From Paenibacillus spiritus (GTDB taxonomy: Bacteria > Bacillota > Bacilli > Paenibacillales > Paenibacillaceae), in the NCBI RefSeq assembly GCF_008710135.1, contig NZ_VYKK01000021.1:1-64000 (forward strand): 64,000 nucleotides of DNA. Reading direction: 5' to 3'. Under the pieces are notes generated by a model that was not told the origin of the DNA, searched no databases, and saw nothing but the letters and a program-made list of their open reading frames with translations. Shown here in pieces: positions 26,802 to 34,498 of the stretch (positions are counted from its first letter, which is position 1; each line of letters opens with the position of its first letter). The position numbers were made by a program, and so were the translations under genes.

Positions 26802-27944
26802 GTGAAGAAGCTCAGACTGTGCGATACGACGCTCAGGGACGGGGAACAGGCTGCGGGAGTTTCATTTACGAGGGCGGAGAAGCTGAACATTGCCCGGATG
26901 TTGTCAGAATGCGGCGTTGAGCAGGCGGAAGTGGGCATTCCGGCCATGGGCCGGAAAGAGCAGGAGGATATCGCGGAGCTGGCAGCGCTGAATCTGCCGA
27001 TGAAGCTGATGACCTGGAACCGGGCCGTCCCGGGCGATATCGACAAGGCGCGGGAGACGGGAGTAGCCTGGAGTCATATCTCCATTCCCGTCTCCGCCGT
27101 TCAGCTCCAAGGCAAGCTGGGCCTGACGCCCGCCGAGGGACTGAACAAGCTGCTGCGGGCGTGCGAATACGGGCTTCGGCAGGGAATGACGGTATCGGTA
27201 GGTATGGAGGATTCCTCCCGGGCCAGTCTGCCGTTCCTGGCGGAGCTGATCCGCACGCTTCACAAGGAAGGCGTGCGCTGGTTCCGGTACGCCGATACGG
27301 TGTCCGCGCATCATCCCGGCCAGATGGCGGAGCGGATCGCCGCGCTTCTGGGCGAGGTGCCGGGAGACATCGAGCTGGAGGTGCACTGCCACAACGACTT
27401 TGGCCTGGCGGCGGCGGTAACCTTGAGCGGCATCGCCGCCGGAGCCACCTGGGCCAGCACCACGGTGGCCGGAATCGGAGAACGGACCGGCAATGCGGCC
27501 ATGGAGGAAGTGGCGCTGGCCTGGCGCTGCCTCTACGGCGGCGAGACGACGGTCCGGGCAGAGCTGCTGAAGCCTCTGGCGGACTATGTGATCGCCGCTT
27601 CCGGGCGGAACGTCGGCGATGCCAAGCCGGTCGTCGGCCGGCTGGCGTTCACGCACGAGTCCGGCATTCATGTGGACGGGCTGATGAAGGACCCCGCCAC
27701 GTATCAGATGCTGCCTCCGGGAGACGTCGGCCGGGAACACTGCTTCGTTCTCGGCAAGCATTCCGGAACGGCGGGAGTCGAGCATGCGCTTCGGCTCCTC
27801 GGGGCGCAAGCGGACGGGACGGAGTCGGCCCGGCTGCTGGAGCGGGTCCGGGATTATGCGGAGCGGCAGAAGGCGAACGTGCCCGAGCCGCTGCTGCTGG
27901 AATGGCTGGAGGAAGACCGCCTGTCCCAGAAGGACGCGGTGTGA
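26802..27944 (+). CDS. nifV: homocitrate synthase NifV
   Basis: Encodes 380 residues. LCDTTLRDGEQAAGVSF is the active-site start of the isopropylmalate/homocitrate synthase family, with EVHCHNDFGLAAAV (metal-binding HxH) and GIGERTGNAAMEEV after it. It condenses acetyl-CoA and 2-oxoglutarate to homocitrate, the organic ligand of FeMo-co. Start is GTG at 26802, with GGAGG seven bases upstream, two bases after the hesA stop. Last gene of the operon. Confidence 0.95.
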   Translation: MKKLRLCDTTLRDGEQAAGVSFTRAEKLNIARMLSECGVEQAEVGIPAMGRKEQEDIAELAALNLPMKLMTWNRAVPGDIDKARETGVAWSHISIPVSAVQLQGKLGLTPAEGLNKLLRACEYGLRQGMTVSVGMEDSSRASLPFLAELIRTLHKEGVRWFRYADTVSAHHPGQMAERIAALLGEVPGDIELEVHCHNDFGLAAAVTLSGIAAGATWASTTVAGIGERTGNAAMEEVALAWRCLYGGETTVRAELLKPLADYVIAASGRNVGDAKPVVGRLAFTHESGIHVDGLMKDPATYQMLPPGDVGREHCFVLGKHSGTAGVEHALRLLGAQADGTESARLLERVRDYAERQKANVPEPLLLEWLEEDRLSQKDAV

Positions 27945-27961
27945 AGGTACTTCGGACAGAT

Positions 27962-27980
27962 CCGGTAATTCGATTACCGG
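27962..27980. repeat. 8-bp inverted repeat after nifV
   Basis: CCGGTAAT-TCG-ATTACCGG, a perfect short hairpin 17 bases after the nifV stop and just before the main terminator. It may protect the mRNA 3' end. Confidence 0.6.
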
Positions 27981-27994
27981 GAAATCGGATGTCG

Positions 27995-28033
27995 AGCCGG
28001 CCGGTCAGGGTCTCCCTGCCGGCCGGCTTTTTG
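27995..28033 (+). terminator. terminator of the nif operon
   Basis: AGCCGGCCGG-CAGGG pairs with CCCTG-CCGGCCGGCT around a TCT loop, followed by TTTTT. A very stable stem. Confidence 0.9.
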
Positions 28034-28170
28034 GTATAAACGGAAATCGCCGCAAAACGAAGAGGAACTGCCGTTATCCCCGCGCTGCTCTGTGGTAAAG
28101 ATATAATAATGTATCTTCAGCCGGCTTCGGCCGGACTGCGCCCAGAACTCAAGGAAAGCGGAGGACTCCT

Positions 28171-30030
28171 ATGAATCCGAAATGGTGGAAGGAAAGCATC
28201 GTGTACCAGATTTATCCGATCAGCTTCATGGACTCGAACGGGGACGGCATCGGCGATCTGCGCGGCATTGTCTCCCGGCTCGACTATCTCAAGGATCTCG
28301 GCGTGGATGTGATCTGGGTATGCCCGATCTATAAATCGCCGAACCATGACAACGGCTATGACATCAGCGATTACCGGGACATCATGAAGGAATTCGGAAC
28401 GATGGATGATTTTGACCTGATGCTCCGGGAAATCCACGCCCGCGGCATGAAGCTGATGATGGATCTGGTGCTGAACCACACTTCTCACAAGCATCCCTGG
28501 TTCATCGAGTCCCGCAAGTCGAAGGATAACCCGAAGCGGGATTATTATATCTGGCGCAAAGGCAAGAACGGCGGACCCCCGAACAACTGGGAATCGTATT
28601 TCAGCGGTTCGGTCTGGGAATACGACGAAACGACGGATGAATATTACCTGCACCTCTACTCCCGGTTCCAGCCCGACCTGAATTGGGAGAACCCGAAGGT
28701 GATCGGAGAGCTGCATGACATGGTAGCCTGGTGGCTGCGCAAAGGCGTGGACGGCTTCCGCTTCGACGCCATCGCCCATATCGTCAAGGCCGTCGGCCTG
28801 CCCGACGCCCACAACCCGGACAACGCCAAGACGGTGCGCGCCTACGAGATGTTCTCGAATCTGGAGCATGTTCACACGCTGCTGCAGAACCTGAACGACA
28901 AGGTGCTGTATTACTACGACATTATGACGGTTGGCGAGACGTCCGGGCTCGGGCCGGAGCAGGCCCTCGATTATGTCGGGGACGGACGCAGGGAGCTGAA
29001 CATGACGTTCCAGTTCGAGCATATGTTCCTGGATGCGGCTTCGGCGGGCAGCGGCAAGTGGGACGTGGTGCCGTGGAACCTGCTGGAGCTGAAGAAGATT
29101 ATCAGCAACTGGCAGACGACGCTTCACAACCGGGGATGGAACGCCAACTATCTCTGCAACCATGACCAGCCCCGGTCCGTCTCCCGCTTCGGCGACGATG
29201 TGAAGTTCCGGATCTCCTCCGCCAAAATGCTGGCAACCTTCCTGCTGACGCTCGAAGGCACGCCTTATATTTATCAGGGGGAAGAAATCGGAATGACGAA
29301 TGTCTCCTTCGAGTCGATCGACGATTACCGCGATGTGGAGACCCTGAATTACTATGAAGAACGCCGCAACAGCGGCGTCCCGCATGAGGAAATCATGAAG
29401 TCGATTCATCTCAAAAGCCGGGACAACGCCCGGACGCCGATGCAGTGGAGCGCGGAGGAGAACGGAGGCTTCACCACGGGCGAGCCCTGGATCAGCGTCA
29501 ACTCAAACTATGCGGAGATCAACGTCGATCAGGCGCTCCGGGACCCGGAATCGATCTATTATCACTATAAGAAGCTGATTGCGCTACGCAAAGAGCATCT
29601 GGTCTTTGTGTACGGCGAATACAAGCTGCTCCTTCCACTTCACATGGAGATTTATGCGTATACGCGGACTCTGGAAGACCAGCAGGCGCTGGTCGTTCTG
29701 AATTTCTTCGATGGGCACCCGGTCTTCGAGCTTCCGGGTGAACTGGAGGCGGAAGGGTGGCGGCTGCTGATCAGCAACTGCCCGCAGGAGAAGGGCGAGG
29801 ATCTGCGCAAGCTGCCGCTGCGGCCTTACGAGGCCCGGGTCTATCTGCGGAATCTGCCGAAGGCGGCAGGTACAGATGACACGGATGAAGACAAGGCCGG
29901 CGCAACGCAGGAGCGCCAGGAAGAACAGAAGGAAGAACAGAAGGAAGAGCAGAAGGAAGAAAGTAAAGAAGAACAGATGGAACAGCGGAAAGAAGAAAGC
30001 AAGGAAGAACGTAAGGAAGGCATGTCCTAA
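28171..30030 (+). CDS. GH13 alpha-glucosidase (oligo-1,6-glucosidase-like) with E/K/Q-rich tail
   Basis: Encodes 619 residues. The (beta/alpha)8 domain begins WWKESIVYQIYPISFMDSNG and has DLVLNHTS, GFRFDAIAH with nucleophile Asp199, VGETSG with acid/base Glu256, and NHDQPRSVSRFG with Asp332. Spacing matches Bacillus oligo-1,6-glucosidases, which cut isomaltose-type alpha-1,6 bonds in the cytoplasm; no signal peptide is present. Usual length is about 560. The last 50 or so residues are an added low-complexity tail of EEQK/EESK repeats. GGAGGACTCCT precedes the ATG. It is a single gene downstream of the nif terminator. Confidence 0.88.
   Translation: MNPKWWKESIVYQIYPISFMDSNGDGIGDLRGIVSRLDYLKDLGVDVIWVCPIYKSPNHDNGYDISDYRDIMKEFGTMDDFDLMLREIHARGMKLMMDLVLNHTSHKHPWFIESRKSKDNPKRDYYIWRKGKNGGPPNNWESYFSGSVWEYDETTDEYYLHLYSRFQPDLNWENPKVIGELHDMVAWWLRKGVDGFRFDAIAHIVKAVGLPDAHNPDNAKTVRAYEMFSNLEHVHTLLQNLNDKVLYYYDIMTVGETSGLGPEQALDYVGDGRRELNMTFQFEHMFLDAASAGSGKWDVVPWNLLELKKIISNWQTTLHNRGWNANYLCNHDQPRSVSRFGDDVKFRISSAKMLATFLLTLEGTPYIYQGEEIGMTNVSFESIDDYRDVETLNYYEERRNSGVPHEEIMKSIHLKSRDNARTPMQWSAEENGGFTTGEPWISVNSNYAEINVDQALRDPESIYYHYKKLIALRKEHLVFVYGEYKLLLPLHMEIYAYTRTLEDQQALVVLNFFDGHPVFELPGELEAEGWRLLISNCPQEKGEDLRKLPLRPYEARVYLRNLPKAAGTDDTDEDKAGATQERQEEQKEEQKEEQKEESKEEQMEQRKEESKEERKEGMS
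29920..30020 (+). repeat. 12-bp imperfect tandem repeat encoding (EEQK/EESK)n
   Basis: Units like GGAAGAACAGAA repeat about eight times in frame at the 3' end of the alpha-glucosidase gene. The purine-rich run has almost no pyrimidines and differs strongly from the GC-rich gene body. Confidence 0.85.
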
Positions 30031-30070
30031 ACGGACGCCGCTCTCCCTTTGCAGAACGGCGCGTCTATTC

Positions 30071-30108
30071 GGGGGCCGGATCAAGGCTGCAAGGCCTTGA
30101 GTCCGGCC
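30071..30108 (+). terminator. hairpin after the alpha-glucosidase gene
   Basis: GGCCGGATCAAGGC and GCCTTGAGTCCGGCC form a stable stem about 40 bases after the stop; the T-run is poor, so termination strength is uncertain. Confidence 0.55.
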
Positions 30109-30246
30109 TCCTTCGCGCCAAGTAGGCAAGGAACGTGATATTCGTGCTTGGTGTTTGCCGCTGTGCAGAGTACAATAAGCGTTAAACTTAGTGGATCTAC
30201 ATAGAGAGCCGCGGCCAGGCGGACGGCGGCGGAAGGAGAGAACGGG

Positions 30247-30981
30247 ATGAGCGAGTGGTATGAGGAGAGCTTTGGCGAGGACTATCTGATTGTATACCGG
30301 CACCGGGATTTCGGCGGCGCGCGGCGGGAAGTCGAGACGATGATCGGCTGGCTGGGCCTGCCGCAGGGCGCGAAGGTGCTGGATTTATGCTGCGGCATGG
30401 GCCGTCATTCACTGGCGCTGGCGGAGGCCGGCTACGAGGTAACCGGCGTCGATCTGTCGGAAGCGCTGCTGCGCGAGGCGCGGGCACAGGGAGGAGCGGA
30501 GCAGGTGACCTGGGTCCGTTCCGACATGCGGGAGCTTCCGCTTGCCGGCGGTTTTGACGCTGTAGTCAATCTGTTCACGTCCTTCGGCTACTTCGAGGAG
30601 GATGCCGAGCACCTTAAGGTGCTGGGAGAAATTCGCCGGATGCTGAAGCCGGGCGGGCGGTATATTATTGATTTCTTGAGCCCGGATTATGTGGCGGCGC
30701 ATCTGGTGCCGCATTCGGTCCGGGAGGACGGGGAGACGCTGATCGATGAGCGGCGGCGGATCGAGGACGGTTATGTCAAGAAGGAGATTACGCTGACGGC
30801 CAGAGCCGGAGGCGAGCCCCGGCATTACCTGGAGCGGGTGAAGCTCTATGACCGGGAGAAATTCAGCGCCCTGATCCGGGAAGCGGGGCTTGTGATCGAT
30901 CAGGTGCACGGAAGCTACGACGAAGAGGAATACCGGGGCGCGGAATCGCCGCGGATGATCTTCGTCGGAAGAAGGCCATAG
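30247..30981 (+). CDS. class I SAM-dependent methyltransferase
   Basis: Encodes 244 residues. Motif I is KVLDLCCGMGRHSLALAEAGY near residue 42, followed by VTGVDLSEALL (motif II) and GGFDAVVNLFTSFGYF (post-I). It is a small-molecule methyltransferase of the Methyltransf_25/11 type; the substrate is unknown. GGAAGGAGAG precedes the ATG by seven bases. One base separates it from the MBL-fold gene, so the two are co-translated. Confidence 0.85.
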   Translation: MSEWYEESFGEDYLIVYRHRDFGGARREVETMIGWLGLPQGAKVLDLCCGMGRHSLALAEAGYEVTGVDLSEALLREARAQGGAEQVTWVRSDMRELPLAGGFDAVVNLFTSFGYFEEDAEHLKVLGEIRRMLKPGGRYIIDFLSPDYVAAHLVPHSVREDGETLIDERRRIEDGYVKKEITLTARAGGEPRHYLERVKLYDREKFSALIREAGLVIDQVHGSYDEEEYRGAESPRMIFVGRRP

Positions 30982-30982
30982 A

Positions 30983-32053
30983 ATGACGCGGCCGACGAAG
31001 CATCCGGAAGGAATGGAAGCCCGAGCGGGAGCGGGCCTGCCGCCGGGGCAGGGGGAACGTCCGGCTGCGCCGGCACCGGGTGAAGTGACCGCCGTGGCCG
31101 AGGGCATCCGGCGGCTGTCGGTGCCGATGCTTCCGCCGCTCCGGCAGGTGAACGCCTATCTGCTGGCGGAGCCGGACGGCGGCATCAGCGTGGTCGATCC
31201 CGGACCGCGCAGCCCGGAAGCCGAGGCGGTATGGGATTCGGCGCTGGCGAAGCTCGGCCTGGCCTGGCGAGATATCCGGCGGGTGATGGTGACCCACCAT
31301 CACCCGGATCACTACGGCCTGGCGGGCCTGATGCAGTCGCGGAGCGGCGGCTGCCCGGTCTATCTGTCCGCCCGGGCCGCCGCCGAGGCGGACCTGATGT
31401 GGGGCCCGGCGGCGGAGATGGACCGCCGCCTGCCGGCGTTCTTCCGGCGGCACGGCATGCCGGAAGAATGGACAAGCCGGCTCGCGGAGCATCTCGCCGG
31501 CTTCGTCCCCCAGGTCACGCCGCAGCCGGACGTGACCACAGACGCCCTTCCGCCGGAATTCGGCGGGCGGAAGTGGCGGGTGCTGGAGACCGGCGGGCAT
31601 GCGCCGGGGCACCGGTCCTTCTTCAGCGAGGCCGACGGGCTGGTGCTGTGCGGCGACGCTGTGCTGCCGCGCATCTCTCCGAACGTCAGCCTGCTGCCGG
31701 GCAGCGACGCCCAGCCGCTGCTGCGCTACCTGGACGGCCTGCGCGAGCTGGGCCGTCTGCCGGCGCTGCTGGCGCTGCCCGGTCACCGCGAGCCGTTCCA
31801 CGGCTTCGCGGATCGGACGGCCAGCCTGCTGCGCCACCACGAGGAGCGCCTCGACGAGACCGAGGCGCTCCTGGCAGAAGGAGCCCGCACCGGCTGGGAA
31901 GTGTGCGGGGGATTGTTCCCGCCGGGGCGCGCGGCGGGCATTCACCAGCTTCGCTTTGCGATGAGCGAGACGCTCGCGCATCTGGCCGAGCTGGTCCGCC
32001 GCGGCCGGGCGGAGCAGGCGGAAGGAGAGCCTGTCTTTTTTCGCTTGGGATGA
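30983..32053 (+). CDS. metallo-beta-lactamase-fold hydrolase
   Basis: Encodes 356 residues. The metal motif VTHHHPDHYGLAGLM (HxHxDH) lies near residue 95; further ligands are in GHAPGHRSFFSE, CGDAVLP and LPGHREPFHGF. A C-terminal helical part (about 80 residues) follows, as in the glyoxalase II/LACTB2-like group with a winged-helix tail. The function is an ester or thioester hydrolysis of unknown substrate. It has a variable 40-residue N-terminus. Coupled to the methyltransferase gene upstream. Confidence 0.82.
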   Translation: MTRPTKHPEGMEARAGAGLPPGQGERPAAPAPGEVTAVAEGIRRLSVPMLPPLRQVNAYLLAEPDGGISVVDPGPRSPEAEAVWDSALAKLGLAWRDIRRVMVTHHHPDHYGLAGLMQSRSGGCPVYLSARAAAEADLMWGPAAEMDRRLPAFFRRHGMPEEWTSRLAEHLAGFVPQVTPQPDVTTDALPPEFGGRKWRVLETGGHAPGHRSFFSEADGLVLCGDAVLPRISPNVSLLPGSDAQPLLRYLDGLRELGRLPALLALPGHREPFHGFADRTASLLRHHEERLDETEALLAEGARTGWEVCGGLFPPGRAAGIHQLRFAMSETLAHLAELVRRGRAEQAEGEPVFFRLG

Positions 32054-32090
32054 CCGGATTCACTGATCTTCCAGACCTTCCAGATTTGAA

Positions 32091-32119
32091 TTGACATTCC
32101 AGCAAAGGCATGATATGGT
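32091..32119 (+). promoter_or_regulatory. promoter upstream of the small membrane ORF
   Basis: TTGACA at 32091-32096 and TATGGT at 32114-32119 with 17 bases between. A hairpin (AGGCA-CCGTCT, TTAG, AGACGG-TGCCT) follows at about 32128-32158 and is trailed by CTATTTTT, so it could act as an attenuator. Confidence 0.55.
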
Positions 32120-32202
32120 GGGTGGCATTAGGCATTCCGTCTTTAGAGACGGGGTGCCTTGATCTATTTTTAAGGGATTTTTACATTTAAAGTCATAAGG
32201 GG

Positions 32203-32476
32203 GTGTCCGTCGTCGGGAATTCTAAGGAAAAGAATTATTACGTATTTTTTCTGTGCTTGTCTTCGATTTCAACGGCCGTAATCGTCGTGGCAGCCCTTGT
32301 TTATATAGCGATGTACGCTGCCGGCAGAGGGTAGATCTGAAGCGGAGGGAGAGACGGAAAGGGAATACGGGCATGTCGCCGTTCGGCTGGCCGGAGGTTT
32401 CTCCGGCCAAGATCGGAGAATCGCCTGCGCCGAAATCAACGAGAAGGGCGAATTCAGCATTATCGACAGAGCTTAG
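32203..32476 (+). pseudogene. possible frameshifted small membrane protein gene
   Basis: Frame one runs from GTG at 32203 to TAG at 32332-32334. It encodes 43 residues with a short polar start and a membrane segment, YYVFFLCLSSISTAVIVVAA followed by LVYIAMYAAG. From about 32309 another frame (second codon position shift) is open to TAG at 32474-32476 and reads AEGETEREYGHVAVRLAGG, then AEINEKGEFSIIDRA, with codon choice like real genes here. A single indel near the AGAGGGTAG run would join them into one protein of about 88 residues. The GTG sits directly on AAGGGG, so the start is poor. It could also be two unrelated ORFs or a sequencing error. Confidence 0.4.
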
Positions 32477-32487
32477 CGCCCTACTCT

Positions 32488-32517
32488 TTGCATCTCACAA
32501 GCAGCGTCAGGTATACT
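32488..32517 (+). promoter_or_regulatory. promoter of ddh
   Basis: TTGCAT at 32488-32493 and TATACT at 32512-32517, 18 bases apart, 36 bases before the ddh start. Confidence 0.6.
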
Positions 32518-32552
32518 GGAGCAATATCAGCGTAAATGGAGGTCTGAGCGAG

Positions 32553-33536
32553 ATGTCTTCAACTTTGAAAGTCGGTATTGTAGGGTACGGCAATCTGGGC
32601 CGAGGGGTTCGGATGGCCCTTGAACAGAATTCGGATATGGAACTGGTGGCGGTCTTTACGAGACGCGACCCGAAGACCATGAAGCATGAGGAAGGTCTGC
32701 GGTTCGAGCATGTCTCGGCCATGGAAGCTTATCGCGGCGAGATCGACGTGATGATTCTGTGCGGCGGGTCGGCGACCGATCTGCCCGAGCAGACTCCGGC
32801 TGCCGCTTCGCTGTTCAACACGGTGGACAGCTTCGACACCCATGCCAAAATCCCGGCGTTCTTCGGTGCCGTGGACGAAGCGGCCCGGAAATCGGGACAA
32901 GTGAGCGTCATCTCGACGGGCTGGGACCCGGGATTGTTCTCGATGAACCGGCTGCTGGCCGAAGCGATTCTGCCTCAAGGCAAGGAATACACGTTCTGGG
33001 GCAAGGGCGTCAGCCAAGGCCACTCCGACGCTATCCGCCGGGTGCCGGGAGTTAAAGCGGGCGTTCAGTATACCGTTCCGGTGGAAGCGGTCATCGACCG
33101 GATTCGTTCCGGCGAGACGCCGGAGCTGGCCACCCGCGAGAAGCATACCCGCCATTGCTATGTCGTGGCTGAAGAGGGCGCGGATCTTGCCGGGATCGAG
33201 CGGGAGATTGTGACGATGCCGAATTACTTTGCGGATTACGACACGACCGTCACGTTCATCACGGAGGAAGAGCTGAAGCGCGAGCACAGCGGCATGCCGC
33301 ACGGCGGGTTCGTGATCCGCAGCGGCGTGACGGGCGAAGGAACGAAGCAGCTTGTAGAGTTCGGACTGAAGCTGGAGAGCAATCCCGAGTTCACGGCCAG
33401 TGTGCTGGTAGCTTATGCGAGAGCTGCCGTCCGGTTGAGCCGCGAGGGCGCAAGCGGCGCCAAGACGGTATTTGATATTCCGCTGGGTTACCTGAGCCCG
33501 AAGAGCGCCGAAGAGCTGCGGAGAGAGCTGCTCTAA
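32553..33536 (+). CDS. ddh: meso-diaminopimelate dehydrogenase
   Basis: Encodes 327 residues. The NADP-binding start is VGIVGYGNLGRGVRMAL, followed by the Ddh-specific segments VFTRRDP, LCGGSATDLPEQTPAAASLF, STGWDPGLFSMNRLLAEA and FWGKGVSQGHSDAIRRV. It makes meso-DAP from tetrahydrodipicolinate in one step, for peptidoglycan and lysine. Length is typical. TGGAGG lies 10 bases before the ATG. Reading frames further upstream stay open but lack coding character. Confidence 0.93.
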   Translation: MSSTLKVGIVGYGNLGRGVRMALEQNSDMELVAVFTRRDPKTMKHEEGLRFEHVSAMEAYRGEIDVMILCGGSATDLPEQTPAAASLFNTVDSFDTHAKIPAFFGAVDEAARKSGQVSVISTGWDPGLFSMNRLLAEAILPQGKEYTFWGKGVSQGHSDAIRRVPGVKAGVQYTVPVEAVIDRIRSGETPELATREKHTRHCYVVAEEGADLAGIEREIVTMPNYFADYDTTVTFITEEELKREHSGMPHGGFVIRSGVTGEGTKQLVEFGLKLESNPEFTASVLVAYARAAVRLSREGASGAKTVFDIPLGYLSPKSAEELRRELL

Positions 33537-33585
33537 TCGGGACCACCCCGGCCTAACCCGATCAGGACAAGCGTATCCGGCGCAA

Positions 33586-33643
33586 AAGAACAGCCCGGCG
33601 CGGCCCAAGTCATCCTCTGACTTGGACCGCGCCGGGCTGTTTG
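33586..33643. terminator. bidirectional terminator between ddh and pgpA
   Basis: AACAGCCCGGCGCGG-CCAAGTCA and its complement around TCCTC, with A-run on the left and T-run on the right. It serves both converging genes. Confidence 0.9.
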
Positions 33644-33665
33644 GGCTGTGAGCGGGTCCGGGCCG

Positions 33666-34271
33666 CTATTCCAGCGGCTCCTTCCCGGTGCCGTCCGCCT
33701 TCGGAGCAGAGGCGGCCTCCAGTTCCTCCGGCTGATGCGGGAGGCCCAGATCCTGCTCCCGCTCCGCCTGCTTGCGGTGAGCGATCCGGCTGCTTGCCGC
33801 GGCTGCGACAGCGCCGACGATATCATCGAGGAAGGTATGAACTTCCCCGGTGCTTTTGTCGTTCAACCTCTCCAGCACGCCCGGCTTCAGCTTATCGACA
33901 TACCCGTAATTGGTGAATCCGATGCTTCCATAGACGTTGACGATGGAGAACGCCAGAATCTCGTCCACGCCGTACAATCCCTCATCGTTCTCGATCATAT
34001 CCTGAAGCGGCGGGAAGAGCTTGCCTTCCTCCGCCATGACATCCAGCTGGATGCCGGTCAGCACCGCGTTCTGCACTTCGCGCTTGCTGAGCACCATCTC
34101 GACATTGTGCACGCACTCTTCCATGGTCAGGGAAGGGTAATACTTCCGCTGTAGCAGCATGACAAGCTCTGCAATTTCTTCTACTCTCACTCCGCGTGTA
34201 TGCAGCCAAGCCTTGGTCGCCTGCGCGACGGCTTTGCTGTTCAGACTGTATGGCATTTTGGCCTCACCCAT
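33666..34271 (-). CDS. pgpA: phosphatidylglycerophosphatase A-like protein (YutG family)
   Basis: Encodes 201 residues. Family pattern is GVRVEEIAELVMLLQRKYYP near residue 28, then MEECVHNVEMVLSKREVQNAVLTG and NDEGLYGVDEILAFSIVNVYG with the acidic metal site. It should remove phosphate from phosphatidylglycerophosphate or a related lipid. Unlike classic PgpA, it has few hydrophobic segments, as in the Bacillus YutG group; the exact substrate is uncertain. A charged C-terminal tail of about 45 residues is added. GGGGTGA is seven bases before the ATG at 34271. Confidence 0.75.
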   Translation of the reverse strand: MGEAKMPYSLNSKAVAQATKAWLHTRGVRVEEIAELVMLLQRKYYPSLTMEECVHNVEMVLSKREVQNAVLTGIQLDVMAEEGKLFPPLQDMIENDEGLYGVDEILAFSIVNVYGSIGFTNYGYVDKLKPGVLERLNDKSTGEVHTFLDDIVGAVAAAASSRIAHRKQAEREQDLGLPHQPEELEAASAPKADGTGKEPLE

Positions 34272-34293
34272 GAATATCACCCCAGGTCGCGAA

Positions 34294-34449
34294 TTAGTAG
34301 CGGTAGTCCGTAAGCAAATTGTACGTGTACCGGAAGTATTTGTCGAGCGGCGGTCCCTTATGCGCCGTTCCTTTGCTTGGCGGCGGTGAAAAAGCGTACG
34401 GTTTTTTGGAGACCGGCGGGTCTTTTTCATCCCGGGGGCTCGTATACAT
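34294..34449 (-). CDS. possible small Tyr/Pro-rich protein
   Basis: An ORF of 51 residues beginning MYTSPRDEKDPPVSKKPYAF and ending KYFRYTYNLLTDYRY. Codon choice resembles neighbouring genes (third positions mostly C or G), and it ends 23 bases before pgpA in the same direction. Against it: no clear ribosome binding site, and it covers the gerM upstream region on the other strand. No family recognised. Confidence 0.35.
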   Translation of the reverse strand: MYTSPRDEKDPPVSKKPYAFSPPPSKGTAHKGPPLDKYFRYTYNLLTDYRY

Positions 34450-34498
34450 AGCAGTACAACCCGTACGAAACGGATGTAATGAAAGGGGCCAAGAGACC

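Noticed and set aside
32330-32450. Lysine riboswitch (L-box) upstream of ddh
   Set aside because: GGAAAGGG and TCGCCG resemble L-box pieces, but the full core and a terminator are missing, and the region reads as codons.
32253-32552. N-terminal extension of Ddh
   Set aside because: The frame is open, but the encoded text is basic and gene-unlike, and the promoter and ribosome binding site at 32488-32542 fit the start at 32553.
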